From: SAR92 clade bacterium
GTDB taxonomy: Bacteria > Pseudomonadota > Gammaproteobacteria > Pseudomonadales > Porticoccaceae
Direction: 5' to 3'
Length of the DNA: 64,000 nt
Assembly: GCA_004211905.1 (NCBI GenBank)
Contig: SHBP01000003.1
Span: 1 to 64,000, forward strand
In this document: positions 9,452-18,857 of the stretch, one piece after another
Layout of the letters: each line of letters opens with the position of its first letter
How positions within the stretch are numbered: the stretch's first letter is position 1
Program-made: the position numbers and the translations under genes
The notes under the pieces: model-generated
Told to the model about the DNA's origin: nothing
What the model saw: the letters and a program-made list of their open reading frames with translations, nothing else
Database searches by the model: none

Positions 9452-10087
9452 ATGTCAGTCGCTCTATTTGGTGGAACATTCGATCCTGTGCACAATGGCC
9501 ACTTGCGCATTGCCAGTGAGCTAGCAGAACTACTTCCCGTTAACGAGTTAAGAATGATGCCTTGCGGGTTTCCCCCTCATCGGGATGACACCGAGGTTTC
9601 CGCCCATCAGCGACTAGAAATGTTGGAGTTGGGCATTGGCATTAATAACTCAATTTTGTCTGTTGAAGATATTGAACTACAGCGTCCTGCGCCAAGCTAC
9701 AGTGTAGATACTGTGACTTTTATGCGGGAAAAGCTAGGGTCATCAACTCCACTTTTCTTATGCGTAGGAATGGATGCCTTAGCAACTATTAATACTTGGC
9801 GCCATTGGAAAGAACTATTGAGTTTTTGTCATATTGCTGTCTCATCGCGCCCGGGGTTTTCCGCCCCAAAACAGGGCCCGCTCTGCGAGTGGATTGCCCA
9901 GCACGAGAGCGACAATCTAAATGAAATTAAAAAGTGCCCCAGTGGGTATATTTATTTCTGTGATCTCACTATGTTGGCCATTTCATCGACAACTATTCGA
10001 GATAAAATAAAGCAAGGAAGTAGTATTCGCTATATGACACCGGAACCCGTAGTAAACTATATTCAACAACATCGCCTTTACGAGTAA
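9452..10087 (+). CDS. nadD: Nicotinate-nucleotide adenylyltransferase
   Basis: Transfers AMP from ATP to nicotinate mononucleotide to give deamido-NAD. The nucleotidyltransferase signature GGTFDPVHNGHL sits directly after the start, and ISSTTIRDKI, the ISSTxxR motif, is near residue 180. The ATG at 9452 gives the canonical N-terminus and 211 residues; an earlier in-frame GTG at 9428 would overlap proA and is unlikely. The proA-nadD-rsfS-rlmH order is the standard gammaproteobacterial one. Confidence 0.95.
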   Translation: MSVALFGGTFDPVHNGHLRIASELAELLPVNELRMMPCGFPPHRDDTEVSAHQRLEMLELGIGINNSILSVEDIELQRPAPSYSVDTVTFMREKLGSSTPLFLCVGMDALATINTWRHWKELLSFCHIAVSSRPGFSAPKQGPLCEWIAQHESDNLNEIKKCPSGYIYFCDLTMLAISSTTIRDKIKQGSSIRYMTPEPVVNYIQQHRLYE

Positions 10088-10096
10088 TTACAAACC

Positions 10097-10486
10097 ATGA
10101 AACATAATCTACATGAAATCATCATCAATGCCCTTGAAGACGTTAAAGCACAAGATATCGTGAGCATTGATGTTAAAGAACTAACTGGGGTTATGGACAC
10201 CATGGTAGTCGCCAGTGGCAACTCAAACCGTCAAGTCAAATCTCTAGCCAACAACGTCGTCGTTGATGCTAAAAAAGCTGGGTTTGATCTAATCGGCATT
10301 GAAGGTGACGACGTGTCTGAATGGATTTTAGTCGACTTTGGTGACGTGATTGTTCACATTATGCTGCCGGCTACTCGCGTATTTTATGACCTTGAGAAGC
10401 TATGGTCACTGCGGCCGGACGATCGGCCAATCAGTGCCGATTCTGATACTACCATGCATGATATAAACGCCTTGGATCAAGACTAA
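10097..10486 (+). CDS. rsfS: Ribosomal silencing factor RsfS
   Basis: RsfS (YbeB/Iojap family) binds ribosomal protein L14 and blocks subunit joining when nutrients are scarce. The 129 residues include ELTGVMDTMVVASGNSNRQVKSLA near 25-50, and GDDVSEWILVDFGDVIVHIMLPATRVFYDLEKLW at about 75-108, which is the family's core. A short acidic tail of about 20 residues follows. It starts nine bases after nadD and is followed by rlmH after one base, so it is clearly in the same operon. Confidence 0.95.
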   Translation: MKHNLHEIIINALEDVKAQDIVSIDVKELTGVMDTMVVASGNSNRQVKSLANNVVVDAKKAGFDLIGIEGDDVSEWILVDFGDVIVHIMLPATRVFYDLEKLWSLRPDDRPISADSDTTMHDINALDQD

Positions 10487-10487
10487 A

Positions 10488-10958
10488 TTGAAGATTCGTG
10501 TGCTATCAGTCGGTACACGAATGCCTGAATGGGTAGAGTCTGGTTGGGAAGAATACAACAAACGAATGCCCCCAGAGTTGCGGGTTCAGAGTGTTGAAAT
10601 TCCTCTTGGCTCTCGTGGCAAAGGTCAGTCGCCAAAAAAAGCTGTAGAGGCCGAAGGTGTTGCGATATTAAAGGCGGTTAGTGTAAAAGACTACGTAATT
10701 GCCCTAGATGTTACAGGTAAAGGCATGAGTACAAAAAAACTGGCCACGAGTTTAATGGCGTGGCAAATGGAGGGTAAAAATATTAGCTTTTTAATTGGCG
10801 GACCCGATGGCCTCTCCTCTGACTGTATAAAAAGAGCTGACATGCGCTGGTCTCTATCAGATTTGACCATGCCTCACCCATTAGTACGCATCATTCTTAT
10901 GGAGCAACTATACAGAGCATGGACTATTACAACTAACCACCCATATCATCGTCAATAA
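10488..10958 (+). CDS. rlmH: 23S rRNA (pseudouridine1915-N3)-methyltransferase
   Basis: SPOUT-class methyltransferase that modifies pseudouridine 1915 in helix 69 of 23S rRNA. The 156 residues match E. coli RlmH (155). It begins KIRVLSVGTRMPEWV, carries the cofactor-binding knot LIGGPDGLS near 105, and ends in LYRAWTITTNHPYHRQ, where the terminal NHPYH is a family hallmark. The start is TTG at 10488, one base after the rsfS stop; no ATG fits the conserved N-terminus. Confidence 0.95.
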   Translation: MKIRVLSVGTRMPEWVESGWEEYNKRMPPELRVQSVEIPLGSRGKGQSPKKAVEAEGVAILKAVSVKDYVIALDVTGKGMSTKKLATSLMAWQMEGKNISFLIGGPDGLSSDCIKRADMRWSLSDLTMPHPLVRIILMEQLYRAWTITTNHPYHRQ

Positions 10959-10976
10959 TGGAGTTGATATAGAAAT

Positions 10977-12887
10977 ATGGAGCATGAAGCAGCGTTTTCA
11001 GACCCTACTCGCGAACGAAATATTTTTGTTGGTAGAATAATAATCGCTAGTTTTTTCGTAGTGGTAATGGCTTTGGTTATTTTAGCTAGATATGCCGACC
11101 TCCAGGTGACGCAGCATCAAGACTTTGTCACTAACTCTGATAATAATCGTGTACATATAAGACCCGTAGCCCCAGCTAGGGGTGTCATCTATGACCGAAA
11201 TGGGGAAATTTTGGCCGATAATCGACCAACCTCTAACTTAACCATTATTCGAGAACGGACCAAAGATTTAAACAATTTGATCACAAAAATTGGGTCACTT
11301 ATTCAACTTTCTGACGCGGACATAAAGCGTTTTTATAAGCGTCTGGAGCGCAGGAGACCTTTTGAACAGACTCCTCTCAAATTCAATTTAAGTGCAGAAG
11401 AGCAGGCTATATTGGCGGTCAACGAATATCTTTTGGAGGGCATAAAAGTTAGCGCAAGATTAACGCGGTCTTACCCTAAGGGAGAACTTTTTGCTCATGC
11501 GGTTGGATATGTCGGACGAATTAATGAGCGAGAACTCGGAGCAATTGACTCCATAAAATACAGCGGCACAGACTCTATCGGCAAAATTGGGTTAGAAAAA
11601 TTTTATGAGCAATATCTTCTCGGAGAAGTTGGCAGCGAGCATGTAGAAACAAATGCCAAAGGGCGAGTAATGAGAGTCCTTGACCAAACTGACCCTATTG
11701 CAGGTAATGACCTTGTTCTGCATTTAGACAGCAGACTACAACAAATCTCTCACGATGCTTTTGATGGGGAGCGCGGTGCATTAATCGCGATGGATATCAA
11801 AAATGGTGGCATCTTAGCTATGGTAAGTGCCCCAAGTTATGACCCTAATTTGTTCGTATCAGGAATCAGTCAAAAGAATTACGATCTTTTGGTGAATTCG
11901 ACTGACAAACCCTTATTTAATAGAGCTATTCGTGGACAGTACCCCCCTGGGTCAACAGTAAAACCCTTGTTCGGACTTATTGGTCTAACCAACAAAAATA
12001 TTACAACCGATACCAAAATTGAAGATCCGGGATTTTTTATTATGGAGGGGATAGAACGCCCATGGCGCGATCATAATTCAAAACGCGGAGGCCACGGCAG
12101 TGACGTTGATCTAGCGGAAGCTATTATAGAATCTTGTGATGTTTTCTTTTATAAAATGGGTATCAAAACAGGCATCGATGCCCTTTCTTCGCAAAGTGCA
12201 ATCTTTGGCCTCGGAGCTAAAACTGGAATTGATTTACCTGGTGAAGTATCCGGAATTATGCCAACTAGAAAGTGGAAGAAAGAGAGCCGCAATGCTACTT
12301 GGTATAATGGGGATACAATAAATATGAGTATCGGGCAGGGATTTATGCTTACCACGCCTCTGCAACTGGCAGTTATGACATCACGTATTGCATCTAAGGG
12401 TAATATCGTCCAACCCCAGATTGTGAAGTCTATTAACAATAAAGCACAACCAACCATCCTCCTACCTAATGCCTCTAAGATTGATGAAAAACATTGGACG
12501 TATATCCATCGCGCGATGAAAGATGTTGTTCATTCAACAAAAGGAACAGCTAAATCGATTAGTTCTGGACTGCTATACCAAATAGCTGGAAAAACAGGTA
12601 CCGCACAAGTTATTAGCATCAATGCTGATGAAGACTACGATAAATCAAAACTCAATAAACGTCAGTGGGATCATGCCCTATTTGTTGCCTTCGCTCCCGC
12701 TGAAAATCCGGAAATTGCAATTGGCCTGATCGTTGAAAATGGTGAGCACGGCAGTTCAGTAGCAGCACCCATTGCAAGAAAAGTATTAGATGCCTATATG
12801 TCAAACAGAGCAGACAGAGAAAAACAGCTTGTCTCCAAATCTAAGATTCTAGAGACTGAGCAAGGGTACCTCGCTTATGCAGAATAA
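10977..12887 (+). CDS. mrdA: Penicillin-binding protein 2 (peptidoglycan transpeptidase of the rod complex)
   Basis: Cell-elongation transpeptidase, anchored by one N-terminal membrane segment at about residues 20-42. The 636 residues are typical. RGVIYDRNGEILADN near 65 starts the non-catalytic pedestal domain. The transpeptidase domain has the SxxK motif Ser326-Thr-Val-Lys329 within PPGSTVKP, SCD near 390 as the SxN-type motif, and KTGT near 540. It works with the SEDS glycosyltransferase RodA, whose gene overlaps its 3' end by 11 bases. An ATG with GGAG upstream supports the start. Confidence 0.96.
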   Translation: MEHEAAFSDPTRERNIFVGRIIIASFFVVVMALVILARYADLQVTQHQDFVTNSDNNRVHIRPVAPARGVIYDRNGEILADNRPTSNLTIIRERTKDLNNLITKIGSLIQLSDADIKRFYKRLERRRPFEQTPLKFNLSAEEQAILAVNEYLLEGIKVSARLTRSYPKGELFAHAVGYVGRINERELGAIDSIKYSGTDSIGKIGLEKFYEQYLLGEVGSEHVETNAKGRVMRVLDQTDPIAGNDLVLHLDSRLQQISHDAFDGERGALIAMDIKNGGILAMVSAPSYDPNLFVSGISQKNYDLLVNSTDKPLFNRAIRGQYPPGSTVKPLFGLIGLTNKNITTDTKIEDPGFFIMEGIERPWRDHNSKRGGHGSDVDLAEAIIESCDVFFYKMGIKTGIDALSSQSAIFGLGAKTGIDLPGEVSGIMPTRKWKKESRNATWYNGDTINMSIGQGFMLTTPLQLAVMTSRIASKGNIVQPQIVKSINNKAQPTILLPNASKIDEKHWTYIHRAMKDVVHSTKGTAKSISSGLLYQIAGKTGTAQVISINADEDYDKSKLNKRQWDHALFVAFAPAENPEIAIGLIVENGEHGSSVAAPIARKVLDAYMSNRADREKQLVSKSKILETEQGYLAYAE

Positions 12888-14016
12888 CGATTTTGTTCGC
12901 AGATTTCAGAGCCCTGGAGGCGATCGAATAATTAGCCGTGTGATGCATATCGATTTAATTTTATTTGTTTTGCTGTTGATACTATGCGTATTTGGTTTAG
13001 TTGTTATTTACAGTGCTGGCGGCCAAGATCTTTTTTATGTCAAACGGCAATTTGTTTTTATGATTGCAGGTTTTATTTTAATGCTCTTAGTAGCGCAATT
13101 TCCTGCGAGGTCTTGGGAGAGATGGGCCTTTGTATTTTATGGGTTCGGTTTAGTCTTACTTGCCGCAGTTTTGATCTTTGGTGTGGGAGCCAAAGGCGCC
13201 CAGCGCTGGCTCGATATTGGTGTTACCCGACTGCAGCCTGCAGAATTTATGAAGGTTTGTGTGCCACTAATGATATCGGCCTATCTGGGCAAACGTTTTG
13301 TTCCTCCGGTGGCTAAACATGTATTTTGGTCCGTTTTTATGGTCATATTGCCAACGCTCCTAATCGTCCGACAACCTGATTTAGGCACAGGTATTTTGGT
13401 TTTTGTATCGGGCTTTTTAGTCTTGTTTTTAGCGGGCTTAAAAAAGCGATATTTAATTGGATCTGCGTTATTAGCCCTCGCTGCGGTGCCAATGATGTGG
13501 ATATTTGTATTGCGCGACTACCAAAAGCAGCGAGTACTTACCTTGCTATCTCCGGAAGACGATAAGCTGGGGGCGGGATGGAATATCGTGCAGTCCAAAA
13601 CGGCAATAGGATCTGGAGGAGTCAGTGGTAAAGGTTGGACAGAAGGAACCCAGTCGCAACTCAACTTTCTTCCCGAAAGTCATACCGATTTTATAATAGC
13701 GGTACTTGCCGAAGAATTTGGTTTGATTGGTGTTCTCACTCTCTTTACCTTGTATTTACTGGTGATTGTAAGATGTATACTTATTGCCATAAATGCCCAA
13801 TCTCAGTTTGGAAGGTTGCTAGCAGGCAGTTTCGGGCTTGTGTTTTTTTTCTATATTTTTGTCAATATGGGAATGGTTTCAGGAATACTTCCTGTCGTTG
13901 GTGCCCCCTTGCCAATGATTAGCTATGGCGGCACCGCAATCTTAACTCTGTTCATTGGATTTGGTATGCTAATGGCGATAAGTACAGAGCCAAAACGAAT
14001 AAGGACTCAGCTTTGA
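12877..14016 (+). CDS. rodA: Rod shape-determining protein RodA (SEDS peptidoglycan glycosyltransferase)
   Basis: Polytopic membrane enzyme that polymerises lipid II during elongation and pairs with PBP2. The 379 residues have about ten hydrophobic segments. SEDS landmarks are RWLDIGVTRLQPAEFMKV near 110, RQPDLGTGIL near 165, LPESHTDFIIAVLAEEFG with Asp271 matching the catalytic aspartate of RodA, and PLPMISYGGTA near the C-terminus. It overlaps mrdA at the 5' end and mltB at the 3' end, which argues for translational coupling. Confidence 0.96.
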   Translation: MQNNDFVRRFQSPGGDRIISRVMHIDLILFVLLLILCVFGLVVIYSAGGQDLFYVKRQFVFMIAGFILMLLVAQFPARSWERWAFVFYGFGLVLLAAVLIFGVGAKGAQRWLDIGVTRLQPAEFMKVCVPLMISAYLGKRFVPPVAKHVFWSVFMVILPTLLIVRQPDLGTGILVFVSGFLVLFLAGLKKRYLIGSALLALAAVPMMWIFVLRDYQKQRVLTLLSPEDDKLGAGWNIVQSKTAIGSGGVSGKGWTEGTQSQLNFLPESHTDFIIAVLAEEFGLIGVLTLFTLYLLVIVRCILIAINAQSQFGRLLAGSFGLVFFFYIFVNMGMVSGILPVVGAPLPMISYGGTAILTLFIGFGMLMAISTEPKRIRTQL

Positions 14017-15035
14017 AATACATATTTTTAATTATTCTTAGTACTGTAATACTAACCTCTCACAAAACATCAGCTGATTATTCAGCCCATGAGTACGCTG
14101 GTCCCTTCATAGATAGCATGGTCAAAGAACATCAGTTCGAACGCCAAGATGTAATTCGCTGGTTAACAGAAGCTAAACGACAAGAATCTATCATTAAAGC
14201 GATGAGTAGGCCTGCAGAAAAAGCAAAGCCATGGCATGAATATCGAAAAATTTTTGTTACAGATACTCGTATTTCCCGGGGGAAAAAGTTTTGGCTAGAA
14301 AACAAAGATACCTTGGAACGAGCAGAGAAGGAATTTGGAGTAGATCCCGCAATAATCGTTAGTATTATTGGCGTGGAAACAAACTATGGCCGCAATGTAG
14401 GTAGCTATAGGGTAATTGATGCCTTAACTACGTTAGCATTTGATTATTACACCCAAAATGACAAGAGAGAATCTAGACGCAAGTTCTTTACCGTGCAGCT
14501 AGAGCATTTATTACTATTGGCTCGAGAGCAAAACAAAGATCCTCTGGATCTAAAAGGATCTTATGCTGGCGCCATGGGTTGGGGACAATTTATGCCAAAT
14601 AGCTATCGTAACTTCGCGGTAGATTATGATAATGATGAATTTGCAGATATTTGGACAAATCCAACGGATGCGATTGGAAGTGTTGCAAATTATTTCACTG
14701 AACATGGCTGGGTAACAGGTGCTCCGGTGGCAACTAAAGCCCATATAAAAGCGGCAGTAGATGGTAAAAACCTGAACAAAATGAAACGTCCAACTGAAAC
14801 CATTGCTGACCTGACTGCCCAGGGGTTTGTTCCAGTGGATCGCTTTCCTGCCGATACAGCAGCCTTTCCTATGCGCTTAAAAGCGAAATATAATGATGAG
14901 TATTGGCTCGGACTACACAATTTTTATGTGATCGGCCGTTATAACCCAAGAGTCAAATATGCCATGGCTGTTTTTCAATTAAGTCAGCAGATTCGTCATT
15001 CAATGTGCTCTGAACCGGAAAGCTGTGAATCATAA
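14013..15035 (+). CDS. mltB: Lytic murein transglycosylase B
   Basis: Cleaves glycan strands with formation of 1,6-anhydromuramic acid. A signal peptide spans residues 1-20 (hydrophobic core at 3-15, probable cleavage after TSA); there is no lipobox, so it should be soluble periplasmic, unlike the E. coli lipoprotein. The catalytic Glu122 lies in IIGVETNYGRNVG. AMGWGQFMPNSYRNFAVDYD near 185 is the second family signature. TTG start in a four-base TTGA overlap with rodA. Pseudomonas also has a soluble lytic transglycosylase gene here, followed by rlpA, which is missing from this window. Confidence 0.93.
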   Translation: MKYIFLIILSTVILTSHKTSADYSAHEYAGPFIDSMVKEHQFERQDVIRWLTEAKRQESIIKAMSRPAEKAKPWHEYRKIFVTDTRISRGKKFWLENKDTLERAEKEFGVDPAIIVSIIGVETNYGRNVGSYRVIDALTTLAFDYYTQNDKRESRRKFFTVQLEHLLLLAREQNKDPLDLKGSYAGAMGWGQFMPNSYRNFAVDYDNDEFADIWTNPTDAIGSVANYFTEHGWVTGAPVATKAHIKAAVDGKNLNKMKRPTETIADLTAQGFVPVDRFPADTAAFPMRLKAKYNDEYWLGLHNFYVIGRYNPRVKYAMAVFQLSQQIRHSMCSEPESCES

Positions 15036-15163
15036 AAAATTTGAAGGCTAGGTACGTTATCCACCTCAGCTTATAAATTTAAATTCTTCATTCCTCTGCC
15101 CATCGAGGTACCTGGAGTGCTAAACTAATTATTTTTAAACCTACGAATATTGGTACCCAGATT

Positions 15164-16339
15164 ATGGCTAAAAAGTGGCTTATATTAGCAGTATTACTCT
15201 CATTATCAGTTGCAACAGCGACACCTAGCTACGCTCAAAAAATGCGCCCCGCAGAACCAGAGATTGCTGCTAAAGCATGGATTTTAGTAGACGCTAATAC
15301 TGGCAAGGTCATTTTGGAGAGGAACGCTGATGATCAGCTTCCTCCAGCTAGCTTAGCAAAAATGATGACGACCTATCTTGTCTCAAATGAAATTAGCGCA
15401 AATCGTTTGAAAGAGGAAGATGAAGTTCTAATCAGCGACAACGCATGGGTACTCGGAGGCGCAAAAACCGACGGGTCTACGATGTTTCTAAGCCCAAGAA
15501 CCCGGGTTTCAGTTATTGATTTGATGCACGGAGTAATAATCCAATCTGGTAATGACGCTGCCATAGCATTAGCGGAGCATGTGGCCGGCGGTGAGGCCGC
15601 TTTTGCGGACCTCATGAACCAGCAAGCTGATATGCTTGGTATGGAAAATACTGAATATATGAACGCCACGGGACTTCCAGCAGAAGGAATGTTTACCTCT
15701 GCCCGAGACCTGTCCACCATTGCTCGTGCGATCATTCAAGACCATCCTCAGTATTATAAAATATATGCGAAGAAATACTTCCAGCACAATAATATTAACC
15801 AACCCAACCGCAATCGACTTTTGTGGCGAGATAAGAGTGTTGATGGTTTAAAAACAGGCAAAACAAATGAAGCAGGTTACTGCCTAGTAACATCAGCAAA
15901 ACGCAGAGATATGCGTCTAATATCCGTTGTCCTTGGCGCTAACAATGACGAATCTAGAGCTAGAGAGTCTCAGCGCTTACTTTCCTATGGCTTCAGGTAT
16001 TTTGATACCAAAAAGGTCTACACCGCTGGCGAGATCCTGAAATCTAATGCTAAATTATGGTACGGAGCGGAAGAGTATTTAAATCTTACAATTACTGAGG
16101 ACGTAGTTTTAACGTTCCCTCGTGGTTCTGAAAAAGATCTTCAAGCTAATATACTGGTTAACGAAATAATCAAAGCGCCAATATCATCAGGGCAAGAGCT
16201 TGGTCACTTGCAGGTTCAGCTAGACGGCGAGACTCTAATTGATATTCCTTTGGTTGCGGATAAAGACATTCCTAAATCGGGCCTTTTTGCTCAACTAGTC
16301 GATTGGATTATTCTGTTGTTCACCGAGTTACTATCCTGA
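15164..16339 (+). CDS. dacA: D-alanyl-D-alanine carboxypeptidase (PBP5/PBP6 type)
   Basis: Trims the terminal D-Ala of pentapeptide stems. The signal peptide is cleaved after SYA at about residue 24. The catalytic triads are all present: Ser63-Leu-Ala-Lys66, Ser128-Gly-Asn130 and Lys230-Thr-Gly232. A C-terminal beta domain runs from about 285 to 365, then an amphipathic helix (GLFAQLVDWIILLFTELLS) that anchors PBP5 to the inner membrane. The 391 residues fit the family. It is separated from mltB by 128 AT-rich bases, which could carry its own promoter, and followed closely by ybeD. Confidence 0.95.
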   Translation: MAKKWLILAVLLSLSVATATPSYAQKMRPAEPEIAAKAWILVDANTGKVILERNADDQLPPASLAKMMTTYLVSNEISANRLKEEDEVLISDNAWVLGGAKTDGSTMFLSPRTRVSVIDLMHGVIIQSGNDAAIALAEHVAGGEAAFADLMNQQADMLGMENTEYMNATGLPAEGMFTSARDLSTIARAIIQDHPQYYKIYAKKYFQHNNINQPNRNRLLWRDKSVDGLKTGKTNEAGYCLVTSAKRRDMRLISVVLGANNDESRARESQRLLSYGFRYFDTKKVYTAGEILKSNAKLWYGAEEYLNLTITEDVVLTFPRGSEKDLQANILVNEIIKAPISSGQELGHLQVQLDGETLIDIPLVADKDIPKSGLFAQLVDWIILLFTELLS

Positions 16340-16348
16340 GGCTTATCA

Positions 16349-16621
16349 ATGGTAACTAAACAAGAGCCTCCCAAAATTGAATTTCCCTGTGATTACCCTA
16401 TCAAAGTCTTAGGCGAAGCTGACAGTCGTTTTCATGAGCATGTTTTATTGGTGATGGATAAATACGCTCCCGGGTTTGATCGAAGTAACATTTCAGTGCG
16501 CGATAGTAGTAAAGGTCGCTGGCAGTCAATGACTGTCACTATCACCGCAACGGGTACCTCCCAATTATCTGATATTTTCGCAGCTCTAAAATCTAATCCA
16601 CGAGTTAAAATGGTACTTTAA
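16349..16621 (+). CDS. ybeD: YbeD/DUF493 family protein
   Basis: This 90-residue cytoplasmic protein matches the DUF493 family: [19 protein letters not shown] near residue 10 and [21 protein letters not shown] near 60, ending in the RVKMVL strand. The E. coli protein has an ACT-like ferredoxin fold and no settled function. It sits between dacA and lipB as in E. coli, nine bases after dacA and two before lipB, so it is in the same operon. No catalytic residues are apparent. Confidence 0.92.
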   Translation: MVTKQEPPKIEFPCDYPIKVLGEADSRFHEHVLLVMDKYAPGFDRSNISVRDSSKGRWQSMTVTITATGTSQLSDIFAALKSNPRVKMVL

Positions 16622-16623
16622 CA

Positions 16624-17304
16624 ATGTCGATTGCGTTGCCCTTATTAATCCGCCACCTGGGTATCCAAGACTATAAAGATACATTTGAGTCAATGAAGCG
16701 CTTTACTGATCTAAGAGACGAAACGTCTAGTGACGAGATTTGGTTAGTTGAGCATCATCCAGTCTTTACCCAGGGTCAGGCTGGAAAAGAAGAATATGTT
16801 CTCCTGCCAGGTGATATTCCTGTGATTAAAAGTGATCGAGGCGGCCACGTCACCTATCATGGTCCCGGTCAAATCACAGCTTACCTAATGATTGATCTCA
16901 AGCGCTTAAAAATTGGGGTGAGAGATTTAGTGTCTCTTATTGAAAAAGCGTTAGTAGACACTCTTGCCGAGTGGCATATTAAAGCTTCGCCGCGCTCGGA
17001 TGCTCCTGGTGTTTACATCGAAAGCGGCGAGAAAATAGCTTCTTTAGGTTTGCGTCTTCGGAAGGGTCGTAGTTACCATGGGCTAAATTTTAACGTCAAT
17101 ATGGATATGTCGCCTTGGCATCGCATCAATCCCTGCGGGCTGGATGTGACCATGACACAACTTGCTGATCTGTTGGAGATCACACCCAGCATGGAAACGG
17201 TTGCTTCCAAATTAATAGGCCATTTAACAGACGGACTCGGCTATAATGAGTTTTTGGTGACGACAGACAGTGTCCCAACATCGATAAATCCAAGGACTAA
17301 CTAG
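16624..17304 (+). CDS. lipB: Octanoyltransferase (lipoate synthesis)
   Basis: Moves octanoyl groups from acyl carrier protein to lipoyl domains of the 2-oxoacid dehydrogenases and the glycine cleavage H protein. Family motifs are [16 protein letters not shown] near 80, [22 protein letters not shown] near 140-160 with the catalytic Lys, and NPCGL near 180 with the nucleophilic Cys. The 226 residues are slightly longer than E. coli LipB (213) because of a C-terminal tail. lipA follows after four bases. Confidence 0.95.
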   Translation: MSIALPLLIRHLGIQDYKDTFESMKRFTDLRDETSSDEIWLVEHHPVFTQGQAGKEEYVLLPGDIPVIKSDRGGHVTYHGPGQITAYLMIDLKRLKIGVRDLVSLIEKALVDTLAEWHIKASPRSDAPGVYIESGEKIASLGLRLRKGRSYHGLNFNVNMDMSPWHRINPCGLDVTMTQLADLLEITPSMETVASKLIGHLTDGLGYNEFLVTTDSVPTSINPRTN

Positions 17305-17308
17305 TAAA

Positions 17309-18397
17309 GTGACAAACCCAATACCTCCTAACACTGATGATCCTAAAAAGCGCCCACAGTTATCCAACTCAAGTGAAACTGAGCCAGACTCAACATGTAA
17401 TGACCTAGGATTAAAAGCACCGCCAAAACGAACTCGGCGTCTTCAGACTGGTGAGAAGCTTCGTAGTGCTGACAAAGTAGAGAGAATTCCCGTGAAGGTA
17501 ATTCCCACTACTGAGATAGTCCGTAAGCCTGAATGGATGAGAATACGTCTTTCTGCCTCTCCAAAAGTACAAGAGATTAAAAGCATCTTGCGTAAACATA
17601 AGATGGCAACTGTCTGCGAAGAAGCAGCCTGCCCAAATCTCCATGAATGTTTCAGTGGAGGTACAGCTACATTTATGATTATGGGAGAGATTTGTACTCG
17701 TCGTTGTCCGTTCTGTGATGTTGGGCATGGCAAACCTAACAAGCTAGATGCGGATGAACCAAAAAATTTAGCCCTAGCTATTCATGAAATGAAGTTAAAT
17801 TACGTAGTCATCACTTCTGTCGATAGAGATGATCTTCGTGATGGCGGCGCTCAACACTTTGCTGACTGTATAAGTGAAGCTAAAATTTTATCTCCTGATC
17901 TTAAAGTCGAAATTCTAGTACCTGATTTTCGCGGGCGAATGGCTCCAGCACTCGATATACTTAGCCAGACGCCCCCACACGTTTTTAATCACAACTTAGA
18001 GACTGTGTCTCGTTTATATCGAGAAGCAAGGCCCGGAGCCAACTATGTATGGTCCCTTAAGTTACTCAAAGAATACAAAGCAAGAAACCCCAGCATTCAA
18101 ACAAAATCTGGCCTAATGGTAGGCTTGGGTGAAAATAAAGATGAGTTACTGAGAACTCTTGATGACCTTCGAGAACATGATGTAGACATGCTAACGGTAG
18201 GCCAATATTTACAGCCCTCACCCAACCATTTAGCTGTAGATAGATTTGTTCACCCTGATGAGTTTGCTCAGTACACAGAATATGCGAACAGTATTGGCTT
18301 CAAACAAGCAGCCTGTGGCCCTCTAGTTCGTTCCAGCTATCATGCCGACAGGCAAGAGCGTGGGGAAGATGTCACACAAATGAATCCTGCCAGTTAA
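17309..18397 (+). CDS. lipA: Lipoyl synthase
   Basis: Radical SAM enzyme that inserts two sulfur atoms into octanoyl-lysine. The auxiliary [4Fe-4S] cluster cysteines are Cys103, Cys108 and Cys114; the radical SAM CxxxCxxC is Cys129, Cys133 and Cys136; RSSYHADR near the C-terminus holds the serine ligand of the auxiliary cluster. At 362 residues it is about 40 longer than E. coli LipA (321), because of a polar N-terminal extension of about 75 residues ahead of the conserved core. GTG start, four bases after lipB. An internal start would shorten the extension but none is clearly better. Confidence 0.95.
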   Translation: MTNPIPPNTDDPKKRPQLSNSSETEPDSTCNDLGLKAPPKRTRRLQTGEKLRSADKVERIPVKVIPTTEIVRKPEWMRIRLSASPKVQEIKSILRKHKMATVCEEAACPNLHECFSGGTATFMIMGEICTRRCPFCDVGHGKPNKLDADEPKNLALAIHEMKLNYVVITSVDRDDLRDGGAQHFADCISEAKILSPDLKVEILVPDFRGRMAPALDILSQTPPHVFNHNLETVSRLYREARPGANYVWSLKLLKEYKARNPSIQTKSGLMVGLGENKDELLRTLDDLREHDVDMLTVGQYLQPSPNHLAVDRFVHPDEFAQYTEYANSIGFKQAACGPLVRSSYHADRQERGEDVTQMNPAS

Positions 18398-18440
18398 GTC
18401 AGCCATTCTTCAGAAAAACTATTGAAGCTCTTCTCTGGTT

Positions 18441-18764
18441 TCACTCATCAGACCATATTTCACGTATTGGCTCACCAAAGTCGTCGTAAACTATTTTCTT
18501 TTTCGGTCGTTTTGTTTTCTTGTTCAGTTTTGGGGTAACTGACTTTCTTTTGCGGTTATCCAATGCAGAAACAACATCATTAATATAAGTTCGTGTTTTC
18601 CTCGGCTCTCCGCTGACAAATACTGCTCGTCCGCGCGGCTTGTCCAGAGGCTCTCCAGTTTCTCCTGCTCTGTGCTGTTTTATTTCACCCCCACGAGAGA
18701 GGAACTCCTCCGTCTTGCGACGCAATTCGTTTCGGATAAAGTTTTTACTTGAATGATTCGTCAC
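18441..18764 (-). CDS. Small basic protein of unknown function
   Basis: The 107 residues are very rich in Lys and Arg, especially at 70-95, with no membrane segment. The N-terminal third has RRKTEEFLSRGGEIKQH, which resembles from memory the EFLSRGGKVQEIEPN stretch of Pseudomonas SutA, a small RNA polymerase-binding regulator; the acidic N-terminus of SutA is absent here. It ends VYDDFGEPIREIWSDE. It is on the minus strand, convergent with lipA and 93 bases downstream of dinB. A nucleic-acid- or polymerase-binding role is possible but unproven. Coding is supported by a full-length frame in a gap otherwise without a gene. Confidence 0.6.
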   Translation of the reverse strand: MTNHSSKNFIRNELRRKTEEFLSRGGEIKQHRAGETGEPLDKPRGRAVFVSGEPRKTRTYINDVVSALDNRKRKSVTPKLNKKTKRPKKKIVYDDFGEPIREIWSDE

Positions 18765-18857
18765 AGTTAAACTTTAATAATTGGGTAATCAACTAGTCTA
18801 CCAAAACCCTATACTGTTTAAAATGGTTGCGCTCAAACATCGACAATATCAAAAAAC

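Noticed and set aside
12149-12457. A second open frame on the minus strand inside mrdA.
   Set aside because: It is fully antisense to the PBP2 transpeptidase domain and has no independent support.
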